This document shows positions 55,174 to 64,000 of a stretch of 64,000 bases of DNA, piece after piece. The DNA is from Epithemia pelagica (Eukaryota; Bacillariophyta; Bacillariophyceae; Surirellales; Surirellaceae), in the NCBI GenBank assembly GCA_946965045.2, contig OX337229.1:6076001-6140000 (forward strand), in the 5' to 3' direction. The translations under genes and the position numbers were made by a program. Every line of letters starts with the position of its first letter. Position 1 is the stretch's first letter. Under the pieces are notes generated by a model that did not search any database, was not told the DNA's origin, and was given only the letters and a program-made list of their open reading frames with translations.

Positions 55174-55247
55174 ATACCAAAACCAGAAGGACGATACGAC
55201 TGTTTTCTAATGTTAGTGTACCATTAATTCTACAAGAGTCTGCTATT

Positions 55248-56348
55248 CTATTTCGTATTCTTTGTTTCCGTATGTCGGTCCAAGACCATTTGGGCAATGA
55301 CACAATCCTGGAGCGAGACTCCCGACGAGTCGACCAGAAACAATCGATCATCGGTCGCGTCGTCGTCCTTGTTGTGGTTGGAGGATTGTTGGTGTCGTCG
55401 ATGAAGGGTGGAATCTTGAATGGCGTGTCCCAAGGAATAAATGTCGTCGTTTGGGTGGCAGTATTGAAATTCTCCCCGGTGTCGCGATTGGGGAACGCAA
55501 TCGGCCACTTTGACCGGAGCCTGGGCCACAAGATGTGGGTGCAATTCTTGTTTGCCCGGTGCGTCAGATCCAATGGCGACAATGAGTCGCGCTCGGCGTG
55601 GTTGTGGTTGGTTGTGGTTGTTGTCCTCCATCAGGGAACAGCCCAAGACGGGTTTCCGGGCACTGGTGGTGGTCACAATCACGTCGCACTGCTGCAGCAA
55701 ATCGTCGGCCTGATTTACACTGGAAACGGCCCATCCCTTGCTCGTCAGTTCGGTTTGCAAGGTTTGAACATGAGCTTTGGTCCGTCCCCAGAGAACTACG
55801 GTGCGACAGCATGTCACGGTTTGAATCAATTCGAGTTGATAGCGGGCTTGTACACCGGTTCCCACCATGCCAATGGCTTGAATGGAACCACCACCAAAAT
55901 ACTCAATGGCCAAGGCTCCCACGGCAGCCGTTCGCAATTCCGTCAAGAGTCCCTCATCCAACAACAAGGCTTGCAATTGACCCGTGCGTTGCGAATAGAC
56001 TTGCATCAAACCACTATTAGTGGGCCAGGGATGGCCTCCACTGGCCACTTTAATCACGAACGAGGCATGATTGCGAAAATAACCCGATTTGATGCACACT
56101 TGTGCAGCATACAAGTTGTCGTCCACGTCGTCCTCGTGGACAAACGGTGCCAGGGGTGGTGCTCCCAAGGTTTGAATGGGAGCGGCACAAAAGTCACCGC
56201 GTTCGAACGCCACAAAGCCTTGCGCCATGGCAGCAATCAATTCGGTTCGAAAGGCATGGTCTTGAACAATGCGTTCAATCTCGTCGAGCTGCAAAATTTG
56301 GATCGACGAGGAGGAGGAGGAGGATGGATCCGACGACAAGGACGCCAT
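55248..56348 (-). CDS. Ornithine cyclodeaminase / mu-crystallin family protein
   Basis: NAD(P)-dependent Rossmann enzyme of the OCD/mu-crystallin family; members include ornithine cyclodeaminase, ketimine reductase and alanine dehydrogenase, so the substrate is uncertain. Single exon, 366 residues from ATG 56348 (an upstream GTG start is not used). Family features: KSGYFRNHASFVIKVASGG (substrate Lys region), LQALLLDEGLLTELRTAAVG (about 140; the conserved L-TxxRTAA motif), the nucleotide-binding GMVGTGVQARYQLELI (about 170) with LWGRT, CDVIVTTTSARKPVLG and AIGSDAPGKQEL. Asn/His/Asp-rich loops interrupt the C-terminal part. It is convergent with the arrestin-fold gene (74 bases between stops) and divergent from the gene at 56594. 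Confidence 0.88.
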   Translation of the reverse strand: MASLSSDPSSSSSSSIQILQLDEIERIVQDHAFRTELIAAMAQGFVAFERGDFCAAPIQTLGAPPLAPFVHEDDVDDNLYAAQVCIKSGYFRNHASFVIKVASGGHPWPTNSGLMQVYSQRTGQLQALLLDEGLLTELRTAAVGALAIEYFGGGSIQAIGMVGTGVQARYQLELIQTVTCCRTVVLWGRTKAHVQTLQTELTSKGWAVSSVNQADDLLQQCDVIVTTTSARKPVLGCSLMEDNNHNQPQPRRARLIVAIGSDAPGKQELHPHLVAQAPVKVADCVPQSRHRGEFQYCHPNDDIYSLGHAIQDSTLHRRHQQSSNHNKDDDATDDRLFLVDSSGVSLQDCVIAQMVLDRHTETKNTK

Positions 56349-56593
56349 GGTCTTTTTCTGGGTTGAGATCTTTTTTTGGATCTTCTTTGGAGCGTGACTC
56401 ACGGGCGACAGGAGTCACGAACAGACATTCTTGACTGCCCCCGGGCATGCTGACATCATCATCCGGGTTCTGTTGATGATTTTGTTCAGATACCATCCTA
56501 TTTCAGCAACGCTCCTTCTCTCGATCTATCCTTCCAATAGACTGCATCCATCCATCTTTATCCTTCTTCTCATCCTTCTTCTTTATCATCATC

Positions 56594-57295
56594 ATGTTGT
56601 TGTTGACTCGTTTGATTCGAGCCAATCAAGGGTTGCTGCAACACAAGTTGGCCTTGATGGAGGCCTTGCAAGTCAAGCACGGACCACCACACGCCCAAGA
56701 CGTCTTTTGCCAACAGTGTCCCATTGCCAAGGCGTCCATCGGACAACATGTCCGACATAGTATGGATCATATCCAACGAGTCGTGGCCGCCATGGAACAA
56801 CAAACGAATAATGCGAATACGACTTTGCAACCACAACACCAGCAAGACGGCACTCCCAATAATACATCGACCATTCGCATTCACTACGATACTCGCGAAC
56901 GAGGGTTGTTGGAAGAACGCGACATGGGGGTGGCCCACGACCGAATTCAAGACGTGTTGCAGGCCTTGACCCGCCTCGATGAGAATCATCAACACATTTC
57001 CGTCTTGGATCCCCGTCGTGTCCACGCCTGCTTTTTTCTGAATGATAGTGACAAGGAAATTACCTTGCCGACCACCTTGGCGCGCGAATTGGGATTTGCC
57101 GCCCATCATGCCATTCATCATTTGGCCATGATTCAAATTATTGCCACCACATCGGGGGGATTGGCGCGACACGAGTTGCCCGATGGATTTGGCAAGGCGC
57201 CCAGTACACTGCTCTATGAACAAACACAACAACAACAACAAGATCAACAAGAAGAAACCACGCGCAGTGCCTCGTCGTCATCGTCGTCGTCTTGA
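56594..57295 (+). CDS. DinB-like four-helix metal-binding protein
   Basis: Single exon, 233 residues from ATG 56594. The arrangement ASIGQHVRHSMDHIQRVV (about 47-65), RIHYDTRERGLLEE (about 95) and ARELGFAAHHAIHHLAMIQ (about 165-183) gives a His triad like that of DinB/YfiT-fold proteins, which bind a divalent metal and often act as thiol-dependent transferases. The helix-plus-His pattern supports the family; the activity is not predictable. The C-terminus is a Gln/Ser run. It is divergent from the OCD-family gene with about 245 bases between the ATGs. Confidence 0.65.
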   Translation: MLLLTRLIRANQGLLQHKLALMEALQVKHGPPHAQDVFCQQCPIAKASIGQHVRHSMDHIQRVVAAMEQQTNNANTTLQPQHQQDGTPNNTSTIRIHYDTRERGLLEERDMGVAHDRIQDVLQALTRLDENHQHISVLDPRRVHACFFLNDSDKEITLPTTLARELGFAAHHAIHHLAMIQIIATTSGGLARHELPDGFGKAPSTLLYEQTQQQQQDQQEETTRSASSSSSSS

Positions 57296-57875
57296 GGAGA
57301 GAAGCATTGCAAGCATGCTCCTTTTGTTTTTTCTCGTTGGAGCTGTACTGCTGTTTGTTTCTGCTTTTGTTCTTTGTTCTTGGCCAGTTGTCTTGGATGC
57401 GCAGAGAACCAAAGGTCCATGGACGACACACTCTACGAGAAGATGGAGCAACCGCGTCCACGACGACGAGAACAACAGCCACCACCACAATTGCAGGACA
57501 GTGCTATAGCTAAACTAGGTAGTTTAGAGTAGATTCCAGACCACACAAGGCTCACGAAACAACGCTGCATCATCGTAGAGGATAGTGTGTGTGTATATGT
57601 CGGATTTCTTTGGTTTGGCCAGAACGAACCGCGGGTTCTTGGCAAAAAAGTGCTGCCTACCACGAAAAGATCGCGTCTCCTTACGGATGCATGGCCAGAC
57701 GGAAGATACCACAGACAGTGATGTGGTCAGTGCTTCCCGACCACATCCCCACCATTCATCCATCCCAAATCCCATCAAGTGTGGACCATGGTCGTCGTCG
57801 TTGTCTCTCTCTCCATGACACACTATAATACCTACAGCTCTATATAGAAGAAAGACCAACACGACAACCACCACC
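57296..57875. other. Intergenic upstream of SDR gene
   Basis: About 580 bases; no gene recognised. A TATATAG at 57841-57847 lies about 30 bases before the SDR ATG, possibly a TATA element or 5' UTR sequence. Confidence 0.45.
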
Positions 57876-60281
57876 ATGAGTGCAGCATCCTCATTGGACC
57901 ATTCACCACAAACAGAAAAAGAAGGAGCAGAAGCAGTACGAAACGACGAGGAGATGACAACCACCACAAACAATAATGGTGAACCAAGCAACACTGCGGC
58001 TACCAACACCACCCTGGTTCCTCCGTTGGCCTCTCACCAAATTACTCACCAAGACTTGGCCACCTGTTGTCGTGTGCTACATGCTGTGGCCAGTTTGAAT
58101 CGACACTCCAAGCCAACGTACCAGAGCCAGAGAAAACGCAATAAAAAGAAGCGACCACGAGACCCAACCTCGAACCATGAGCAAGACGATGCACCAAAGC
58201 AGGAGGACCAAAAGGACCAGGACCAAAACGACGACAACAAGAACGATGATGAGGATGACGGCCTCGCCTTGTACCAGACACCTGTATTGCGTCCCTTGCG
58301 CAAGGCCTTGGCGGGTTGTTTGGAATTGCACAAACGAACCATGTTTCACGGCCAGGAGGAAGAAGACCATTATCGACATCGTCAGGAATTACGGAGTTTG
58401 AAACGACAAAAGGTGGCCGAACAAGCCTTGCAACAACAATACTTGGCCGCCACACAATTGCGTCAGGGTCGCGTCGCCAAATTACGGCACTTGCAAACCG
58501 AGGCACAAGACCACGAACAAGCCCACTTTGCCGCTGCGGCCGCGGCACTCTTGATTCCCGATGGACCCGTCGAAACTAGTGTCCAGAATACTACCAAGGC
58601 TCCGTTGTTGTTGACCGAAGGACCACAAACAGCTCAACAAACGCCCGTCGAATCCGACGACACCCACGAACCACAGGATTCGACAACCAACAACACCACC
58701 ACAAATACTACAACAAGCACTCCCCCACCACGATTGTTGCCCAAATTACGATCCTGCTACGTGTGCAAGGTTCGGTATCGGGAATTGCATTCCTTTTACG
58801 ATCAATTGTGTCCCTCCTGTGCCGCTCTCAATTGGCACAAGCGCCATCAAACGGCAGATTTGCACGGCAAGATTGCCGTCGTGACGGGGGCTCGGGTCAA
58901 GATTGGCTTTCACGTGTGTTTGAAATTGTTGCGGGCCGGTGCGCATGTCGTGGCCACGACGCGGTTTCCGCATGCCGCCGTGGCGGCCTATCGCAAGGAA
59001 TGCGATTTTGAAACCTTTTATCCTCGATTGCAAGTCGTGGGCTTGGATTTGCGCGATGTCACGGGCCTCGAAGCCTTGACGCGCTTCTTGACGCACAAAT
59101 TCCCCACGGGTATTGACATGGTCATTAACAATGCCTGTCAAACCGTCCGACGACCCGTGGCCTATTATACACCCTTGGTCCAACAAGAACAAGAACTCTT
59201 TCAACAAGCCGATGCCGTTCATCATTCCGTCTTGAAGGCTTGTCGAGAATTGGAACAGGTCCGCCAGGATTTGTTGCAGCACGAACAACAACAAGAACAA
59301 CCATCCAATGGTGGTCCCACCACTATCCGCATGACGACACCGCAACTTACTTCGGCATCATCGTCGTCGTCGTCCCATGCGACGACGAGTCCAAAGAGAC
59401 CGGCCATGCTAGCATCATCCACCACATTATCCGAATCGGATCCTCCAACGGACACAACAAACCAGAATAATCCACCCATGCTCGAGGAAGCCGAGTCCAC
59501 AACAACCACCGTTGTCGTTCCATCGAAAAGTGTTTCCAAAAACAAGAATGGTTCATTATCGACAACCAGCAGCAGGACTCACTTTGAAACAACGGGCCTT
59601 TCCCATTCGGCGGCCATGTCCCAACTGGTGCTGCTTCCCGAAGATGCCGGTGTCTCGAACGATATTTTGGCCGCTCCCGTTGGTAGTGGTGTTACGGATA
59701 TCAATGGTCATGCCTTGGATTTGCGAACCAGGAATTCCTGGACGAGTAAATTGGATCAAGTGTCGACCCCCGAAGTCGTCGAATGCATGTTTGTCAATGC
59801 CATTGCTCCCTTTGTCCTCAATGCTCGATTGCAACCCTTGTTGACGACCCCACCCAACAAGGACGATCGTCCCAATCGATACATTATCAATGTGTCGGCC
59901 ATGGAAGGCAAATTTTATCGGTACAAAATGCCCAATCATCCCCATACCAACATGGCCAAGGCGGCCTTGAACATGATGACGCGGACCTCGGCCGAGGATT
60001 TGGCGGTCCACCACAAGATTTACATGAATTCGGTCGATACCGGGTGGATCAATGATGAAAATCCCTTGGCCAAGGCCAAGAAAACGGCCGAAACCAACTT
60101 GTTTCAAACGCCCATTGACGAAGTGGATGCCGCTGCTCGCATTTTGGATCCCATTTTTGTCGCCGTGCTGGCCGAACAACAACCACAACAACAACCGGCA
60201 GAATCGAACGAAACCCAGGAGGTACCACCAACTCCTCTCTATGGCAAATTTCTCAAGGATTATCATGAAACCGAGTGGTAA
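57876..60281 (+). CDS. Atypical SDR-family oxidoreductase with zinc-ribbon and long low-complexity insertions
   Basis: Single exon, 801 residues from ATG 57876. The first 290 residues are low-complexity and Lys/Arg/Glu/Gln-rich. A four-Cys element, CYVCKVRYRELHSFYDQLCPSC (about 294-315), probably binds zinc. The Rossmann fold follows: KIAVVTGARVKIGFHVCLKLL (about 331, cofactor loop TGxxxxIG), VVGLDLRDV and MVINNACQTVRRP. A roughly 240-residue Ser/Thr/Gln-rich insertion precedes YIINVSAMEGKFYRYKMPNH and HTNMAKAALNMMTRTSAEDL. In the usual SDR YxxxK site the Lys is present but the Tyr position is Thr, so the classical mechanism is doubtful. The Cys motif plus this SDR core also occurs, without the big insertions, in other eukaryotes and some bacteria; the substrate is unknown to me. 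Confidence 0.82.
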   Translation: MSAASSLDHSPQTEKEGAEAVRNDEEMTTTTNNNGEPSNTAATNTTLVPPLASHQITHQDLATCCRVLHAVASLNRHSKPTYQSQRKRNKKKRPRDPTSNHEQDDAPKQEDQKDQDQNDDNKNDDEDDGLALYQTPVLRPLRKALAGCLELHKRTMFHGQEEEDHYRHRQELRSLKRQKVAEQALQQQYLAATQLRQGRVAKLRHLQTEAQDHEQAHFAAAAAALLIPDGPVETSVQNTTKAPLLLTEGPQTAQQTPVESDDTHEPQDSTTNNTTTNTTTSTPPPRLLPKLRSCYVCKVRYRELHSFYDQLCPSCAALNWHKRHQTADLHGKIAVVTGARVKIGFHVCLKLLRAGAHVVATTRFPHAAVAAYRKECDFETFYPRLQVVGLDLRDVTGLEALTRFLTHKFPTGIDMVINNACQTVRRPVAYYTPLVQQEQELFQQADAVHHSVLKACRELEQVRQDLLQHEQQQEQPSNGGPTTIRMTTPQLTSASSSSSSHATTSPKRPAMLASSTTLSESDPPTDTTNQNNPPMLEEAESTTTTVVVPSKSVSKNKNGSLSTTSSRTHFETTGLSHSAAMSQLVLLPEDAGVSNDILAAPVGSGVTDINGHALDLRTRNSWTSKLDQVSTPEVVECMFVNAIAPFVLNARLQPLLTTPPNKDDRPNRYIINVSAMEGKFYRYKMPNHPHTNMAKAALNMMTRTSAEDLAVHHKIYMNSVDTGWINDENPLAKAKKTAETNLFQTPIDEVDAAARILDPIFVAVLAEQQPQQQPAESNETQEVPPTPLYGKFLKDYHETEW

Positions 60282-60348
60282 CTCTAATACTGCATCCTAT
60301 TCTAGAGGCTTTTATAGCATGTGTAGCATTCCTATGATGGTCCGTATG

Positions 60349-61725
60349 TTATCGTTCCGCCGTCCAGGTGGGGACAATTTTTCCCACCAAGTCACGATTG
60401 GTGAGGGCATTGACGGCCGCTCGGGCCGCATCTCGTCGGTTAATCATGCGCAACAGTGGTCGTTTGTTCTGCTTGTCCTTGTCCTTGTCGTCCAAGGATT
60501 CTCCATCGTCCATCAGGTCCATGCAAATTGGCAAGTCTTCTTGGACAAAATTATCTTCGTACCGGCCCATTTGCAAAACGACAGACTCCAAACTGGGAAA
60601 GTCTTGCAACAAGAGTTCTTCGCCGCGTCGTTTAATGCCGACAAAGGATCCAAAGGGAGTTTCAAAATCCTCCAAGGCATTGGGGTCGGTCGAAACCAAG
60701 ACGACTTGAAGTGGACCCGTCTTCTTGTGGTTGTTTTGGTTGACAGTCGTTGTACTACTACTACCACCCACAGTCATTTGTTGTCGTCGTTGTTGTTGCA
60801 CTTGTTCTTGTTGGTATCGATAGAGGGCGCCCAACATGTTTTCCAAGCCTTCGACTTCGACGCGGCCCTTGTCGGGGACCGTCACGGCGCGAAATAAAAA
60901 TGCGAGATTGAGACCGGAAATGGCCCGCGGTTGATTGCCATGAAAGTCGGTCGCACACCAAATCACGGCATTGCAACCCGCATCGTCCACGACGGATTGA
61001 CATGAGACGGGATCCAACAATTCGCATTCGACGACGCGCAAATTTTGCAAATTGTATCCCGCCATGCTTTCTTGCCACGTGAACGTGGCGCGTCGTCCAT
61101 TGTCTTCAGCGGACCAAATGGGACCCAGTTGACCGACACCATCTTCGGCACCCACTTCGTACGACAAGCGTCCATAGCCTCGCGTCGAGGCTTCCCCGAC
61201 GACATGAACGACGGCCACGACTTGGGTCTGGGGATGATTTCGCAACAAGTAGCGACACACCATGCTGCCCAAACGACCATTGGCACCCGTGACCAAAACG
61301 CGTTTGCCATCCAAGGATGGCAGTGTGCTACTGCTGGTACTGTCGGCATTCTCCTCCTTGTCGGGTTGTTGTTGTTGTGGTTGTCGTTGTTGTCGTGATT
61401 CGCCCAAGGCGGCTTCCATGTCCCGAATTTCTTGTCGCATACGTTCGGCTTGTTGTTGCAATCGATCCGCTTCCGTTTGTTTGTTGTGGTTGTTGTCGTC
61501 CTTTGTGGCGTCGTCGTCGGCTGCTGCCATCAATGCCAAGACAGTAGAGGATTGTTGTGGTTGTTGTTGCTGGGAATGAAGGATGGAGCATGCGGGTAAT
61601 GGCACGACGGAAAATCCTTGACAAGTCCCCACCAGAGCCAACAACAACAGTAGGTGAGAGATGCATAACCAACAAAAGGGAACCATCCTGGAGGATGAGA
61701 CACGAGATGCCCTCAGGATCGTCAT
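60349..61725 (-). CDS. Plastid-targeted NAD(P)-binding Rossmann protein (atypical SDR/NmrA-like)
   Basis: Single exon, 458 residues from ATG 61725. The leader MTILRASRVSSSRMVPFCWL has a long hydrophobic core (HLLLLLALVGTCQG) followed by FSVVPLPAC, a signal peptide plus Phe-led transit start expected for a secondary plastid. A Gln/Glu-rich coiled stretch (about 85-120) precedes KRVLVTGANGRLGSMVCRYLL (about 141, nucleotide-binding GxxGxxG). CNAVIWCATDFHG, VVLVSTDPNALEDFETPFG and RRGEELLLQDFPSLESVVLQMGRYE follow the atypical SDR order (conserved KxxxE region). Related plastid proteins act in chlorophyll or stress metabolism in plants, but no specific match can be claimed. It is convergent with the SDR gene, only 67 bases between stops. 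Confidence 0.85.
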   Translation of the reverse strand: MTILRASRVSSSRMVPFCWLCISHLLLLLALVGTCQGFSVVPLPACSILHSQQQQPQQSSTVLALMAAADDDATKDDNNHNKQTEADRLQQQAERMRQEIRDMEAALGESRQQRQPQQQQPDKEENADSTSSSTLPSLDGKRVLVTGANGRLGSMVCRYLLRNHPQTQVVAVVHVVGEASTRGYGRLSYEVGAEDGVGQLGPIWSAEDNGRRATFTWQESMAGYNLQNLRVVECELLDPVSCQSVVDDAGCNAVIWCATDFHGNQPRAISGLNLAFLFRAVTVPDKGRVEVEGLENMLGALYRYQQEQVQQQRRQQMTVGGSSSTTTVNQNNHKKTGPLQVVLVSTDPNALEDFETPFGSFVGIKRRGEELLLQDFPSLESVVLQMGRYEDNFVQEDLPICMDLMDDGESLDDKDKDKQNKRPLLRMINRRDAARAAVNALTNRDLVGKIVPTWTAER

Positions 61726-62021
61726 GGTGGATGGGATGACAAAATCTTTTCTTTGAGAGAAACGAAAAAGTTTTTGTGAGACAAGGATGACGTGGCCAAC
61801 GAAGAGAAACAAGGGCCCCCCTTTTTATATGGCATCGTCCCCCCCTCTCATCTCATGGAGATGGACAGACGGACCGGCTTCTCTGGTTGGTCCTGGTCCC
61901 GGCAGATGGTCCTGCCGCATGCCGTGCACTCGGAAGTCGGATTCTTCTCATCTCCACAGCACCATGGCAAATGACAACGATGACAATGTCAGCAACCACA
62001 GCCATTCGAATGCAAAGCAAA
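61726..62021. other. Divergent promoter region of two organelle-targeted genes
   Basis: 296 bases between the ATGs of the plastid Rossmann gene and the SARDH-like gene. A C-run (61842-61848) and no other clear element. Confidence 0.5.
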
Positions 62022-64000
62022 ATGATTCGCCGTGGTGCTCCATTCTTCTTCTTCGTTCGTCGGCCACCGAGTCCTATTGCTGCGGCGGCACGGTTCCATC
62101 AGGGGAGAAGAAAAAGAACCTGTCCAATTTCTTCTTTTTCTTCCTCTTCTTTGTTGCCATACCAACCACAGCCACAAGCTGCGTCCTTCTCCTTTGGTTC
62201 CTCCTTACCATGCTTCTCGTCGTCGTTACGTGCCTTTCACAGCACTGCTCGCACAAAGAACAATGCGGAATCAACACCATTCGCACACCGTGGTCGTCGT
62301 TCCTCACAGGATCTTCTTCCCACCGAGGCACAGGTCGTAATTGTGGGTGGTGGTGTGATTGGCACCTCCGTGGCCTATCATTTGGCGCAATTGGGCGTGA
62401 CCAATGTCGTACTCTTGGAACAAGGGGAGTTGACCAGTGGCACGACGTGGCATGCGGCTGGATTAATGAATTCCTTTGGCAGCACGAGTCATACCAGTAC
62501 GTGGATGCGACAATATACCCAAGACTTGTATCGCCATGTCTTGCCGCAAGAAACGGGCCTCGAAACGGGCTATCAAGACAGTGGCTTTTTGGAATTGGCC
62601 AGTGACGAGCATCGCTTGGAACACTATCGTCGGATTGCCGCCGTCAATCGGTATTGGGGAGTCGATGTGCAAGAATTGACACCGACTCAAGTCCAAGACC
62701 AGGTCCCCTTGCTCGATACCTCGTCCATATTGGCAGGCTTTTTTGTCGCCTCGGATGGACGGGCCAATCCTACCGATGTCACGCGAGCCTTGGCCAAGGG
62801 TGCCACACAACGGGGTCATGTCACAATTGTCGAACACTGTCCGGTCGTGGGCATTGCCACGGCACCGCCCGTACCTGGTCAAGTGGTGCCACAGGTCTCG
62901 GGTGTCCAAGTGGACCTGAGGGGTACTACTAATAGTAAACGTAGTACGTCAAACGGCGACGACGACAAGGAGGCCATTCACGTGATTCAAACACGCAAGG
63001 TGGTGAATTGTACCGGCATGTGGGCGCGACAATTTGGTGAGGCCTGTGGTGTCATGCGATTGCCCAATCAAGCCGCCGAACATTATTACCTCATTACGGA
63101 AGCCTTGAACGACGACGACCATGTGGATGTTTCGTCCTGGCCCGTGGTGGAAGATTCCAGTCGATGCACGTACATTCGTCCGGAAGGCAAGGGCTTGTTG
63201 CTCGGCTTGTTTGAAACGCACGGTGCCGTACCACCCACGTGGAAACAACAAACCCAGGGTGCCGTGCCGCACGACTTTCCCGAATATGGGCAATTGGAAC
63301 CCGATTGGGATCGCATGACACCCTATTTGGAACGAGCTCTGGAATTGTTACCCTCTCTCCAACATTCGGTGGGGATCAAGACCTTGTTTTGTGGTCCCGA
63401 ATCCTTTACCCCCGATGGTTGTCCCATGGTCGGTGAGTCGCCCGAACTCGCTGGATACTTTGTCGGTGCCGGATTAAATTCCTTGGGAATCTTGACGGGT
63501 GGTGGCTTGGGCAAGATATTGGCCGACTGGGTCGCCACCGGTCATGCGCCCGATACGGTTGATGTCACGGGGATTCATGTCAATCGCTTTCACGCCCCTC
63601 AATCCAATCCCCAGTATCGACAGGATCGAATCGAGGAGGTGCTCGGTCATACCTATCATGTGCATTTTCCCGATCTGCAATTCACCACGGGTCGCAACGT
63701 GAAACAAACCGTCTTGCACGAGAACTTGAAGCAAGCCGGAGCCTGTTTTCGCAACGTCAGTGGTTGGGAATCTCCGGCGTGGTATCATGCTCCTACACCA
63801 AAAGACAGTTCTCTATCATCATCCTCACCACCACCACCCATGGCCACCACGTTTGGTCGCGAAGCTTGGTTTGACCATTGGGCCGCCGAGCATTTTGCGT
63901 GTCGCAACGGCGTGGCCCTCTTTGACATGACTTTCATGAGTAAATGGTTGGTTCAAGGCCGGGATGCCGGATCCTTTTTGAATTGGTTGTCCACTGCCAA
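62022..64000 (+). CDS. Sarcosine/dimethylglycine dehydrogenase-like flavoprotein, 3' end outside window
   Basis: Mitochondrial one-carbon enzyme family: oxidative demethylation of sarcosine or dimethylglycine with FAD, passing formaldehyde to tetrahydrofolate. An uninterrupted frame runs from ATG 62022 past the right edge (659 codons seen; the family has about 850-900). The first ~100 residues (MIRRGAPFFFFVRRPPSP and on) are Arg/Ser-rich and fit a mitochondrial presequence. VVIVGGGVIGTSVAYHLAQL (about 105) is the FAD dinucleotide fold; LTSGTTWHAAGLMNSFG carries the His that binds FAD covalently in these enzymes; GPESFTPDGCPMVGESPE and YFVGAGLNSLGILTGGG complete the oxidase domain. From about 600 the folate-binding GcvT-like domain begins (REAWFDHWAAEHFACRNGVA). 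SGTTWH and QETGLETGYQDSGFL resemble sarcosine dehydrogenase most, but dimethylglycine dehydrogenase and PDPR are alternatives. Confidence 0.88.
   Translation, partial: MIRRGAPFFFFVRRPPSPIAAAARFHQGRRKRTCPISSFSSSSLLPYQPQPQAASFSFGSSLPCFSSSLRAFHSTARTKNNAESTPFAHRGRRSSQDLLPTEAQVVIVGGGVIGTSVAYHLAQLGVTNVVLLEQGELTSGTTWHAAGLMNSFGSTSHTSTWMRQYTQDLYRHVLPQETGLETGYQDSGFLELASDEHRLEHYRRIAAVNRYWGVDVQELTPTQVQDQVPLLDTSSILAGFFVASDGRANPTDVTRALAKGATQRGHVTIVEHCPVVGIATAPPVPGQVVPQVSGVQVDLRGTTNSKRSTSNGDDDKEAIHVIQTRKVVNCTGMWARQFGEACGVMRLPNQAAEHYYLITEALNDDDHVDVSSWPVVEDSSRCTYIRPEGKGLLLGLFETHGAVPPTWKQQTQGAVPHDFPEYGQLEPDWDRMTPYLERALELLPSLQHSVGIKTLFCGPESFTPDGCPMVGESPELAGYFVGAGLNSLGILTGGGLGKILADWVATGHAPDTVDVTGIHVNRFHAPQSNPQYRQDRIEEVLGHTYHVHFPDLQFTTGRNVKQTVLHENLKQAGACFRNVSGWESPAWYHAPTPKDSSLSSSSPPPPMATTFGREAWFDHWAAEHFACRNGVALFDMTFMSKWLVQGRDAGSFLNWLSTA

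Noticed and set aside
55272-56366. 364-codon plus frame opposite the ornithine cyclodeaminase family gene
   Set aside because: The opposite strand carries all motifs of a known family.
59556-60266. 236-codon minus frame opposite the SDR gene
   Set aside because: Antisense shadow; no recognisable motif.

Overview
This window looks like nuclear DNA of a photosynthetic stramenopile, most probably a pennate diatom. Three predicted proteins (ispF at 42943, a membrane protein at 51833, a Rossmann protein at 60349) begin with a signal peptide followed by a Phe-containing transit start (PG-FV, DA-FT, QG-FS), the bipartite leader used for secondary red-lineage plastids. Genes are compact, introns are short GT..AG introns (often GTAAGT or GTACGT), proteins carry Gln/Asn/Ser/His runs, and the gene set (CPF1-type cryptochrome/photolyase, non-aureochrome bZIP, glyoxylate-cycle malate synthase, RAD5-like SNF2) fits. 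The species is not determined.

Layout. (1) 1-11008: a satellite of 62 complete 176-bp monomers plus part of a 63rd, all in one strict register, running off the left edge. (2) 11005-16934, minus strand: a Helitron-type Rep/Pif1-helicase gene broken by one frameshift and one in-frame TGA; its stop codon lies in the last recognisable satellite bases. (3) 17115-18707: two divergent genes of unknown function. (4) 18708-22852: gene-poor DNA with a decayed gene fragment, a tandemly duplicated ~0.7-kb block, a 92-bp duplication, TAGCGG-rich DNA and a 265-bp MITE with a 10-bp target duplication. (5) 23006-26355: a Crinkler/RHS-like NTPase-nuclease gene disrupted by a 533-bp tandem duplication and lacking an ATG. 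(6) 26912-64000: a dense euchromatic run of 16 genes on both strands: CPF1-like photolyase, TrmB-like methyltransferase, SDA1, LtrA-like membrane protein, SGNH hydrolase, malate synthase, ispF, bZIP factor, coiled-coil protein, RAD5-like helicase/ubiquitin ligase, plastid membrane protein, arrestin-fold protein, ornithine cyclodeaminase family protein, DinB-like protein, SDR family protein, plastid Rossmann protein, and a sarcosine-dehydrogenase-like flavoprotein cut by the right edge.

The genes in region 6 do not form a pathway; they are ordinary nuclear neighbours, often divergent or convergent with 70-780 bp between them. Shared themes are loose: DNA damage (CPF1 and RAD5), organelle metabolism (ispF, malate synthase, the SARDH-like enzyme, plastid proteins), and ribosome/RNA work (SDA1, TrmB-like). 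The sharp change near 26.9 kb, from repeats and broken genes to intact genes, is the main structural boundary. Exon boundaries were read by eye from GT/AG sites, phase and family conservation. No tRNA, rRNA or CRISPR was found.
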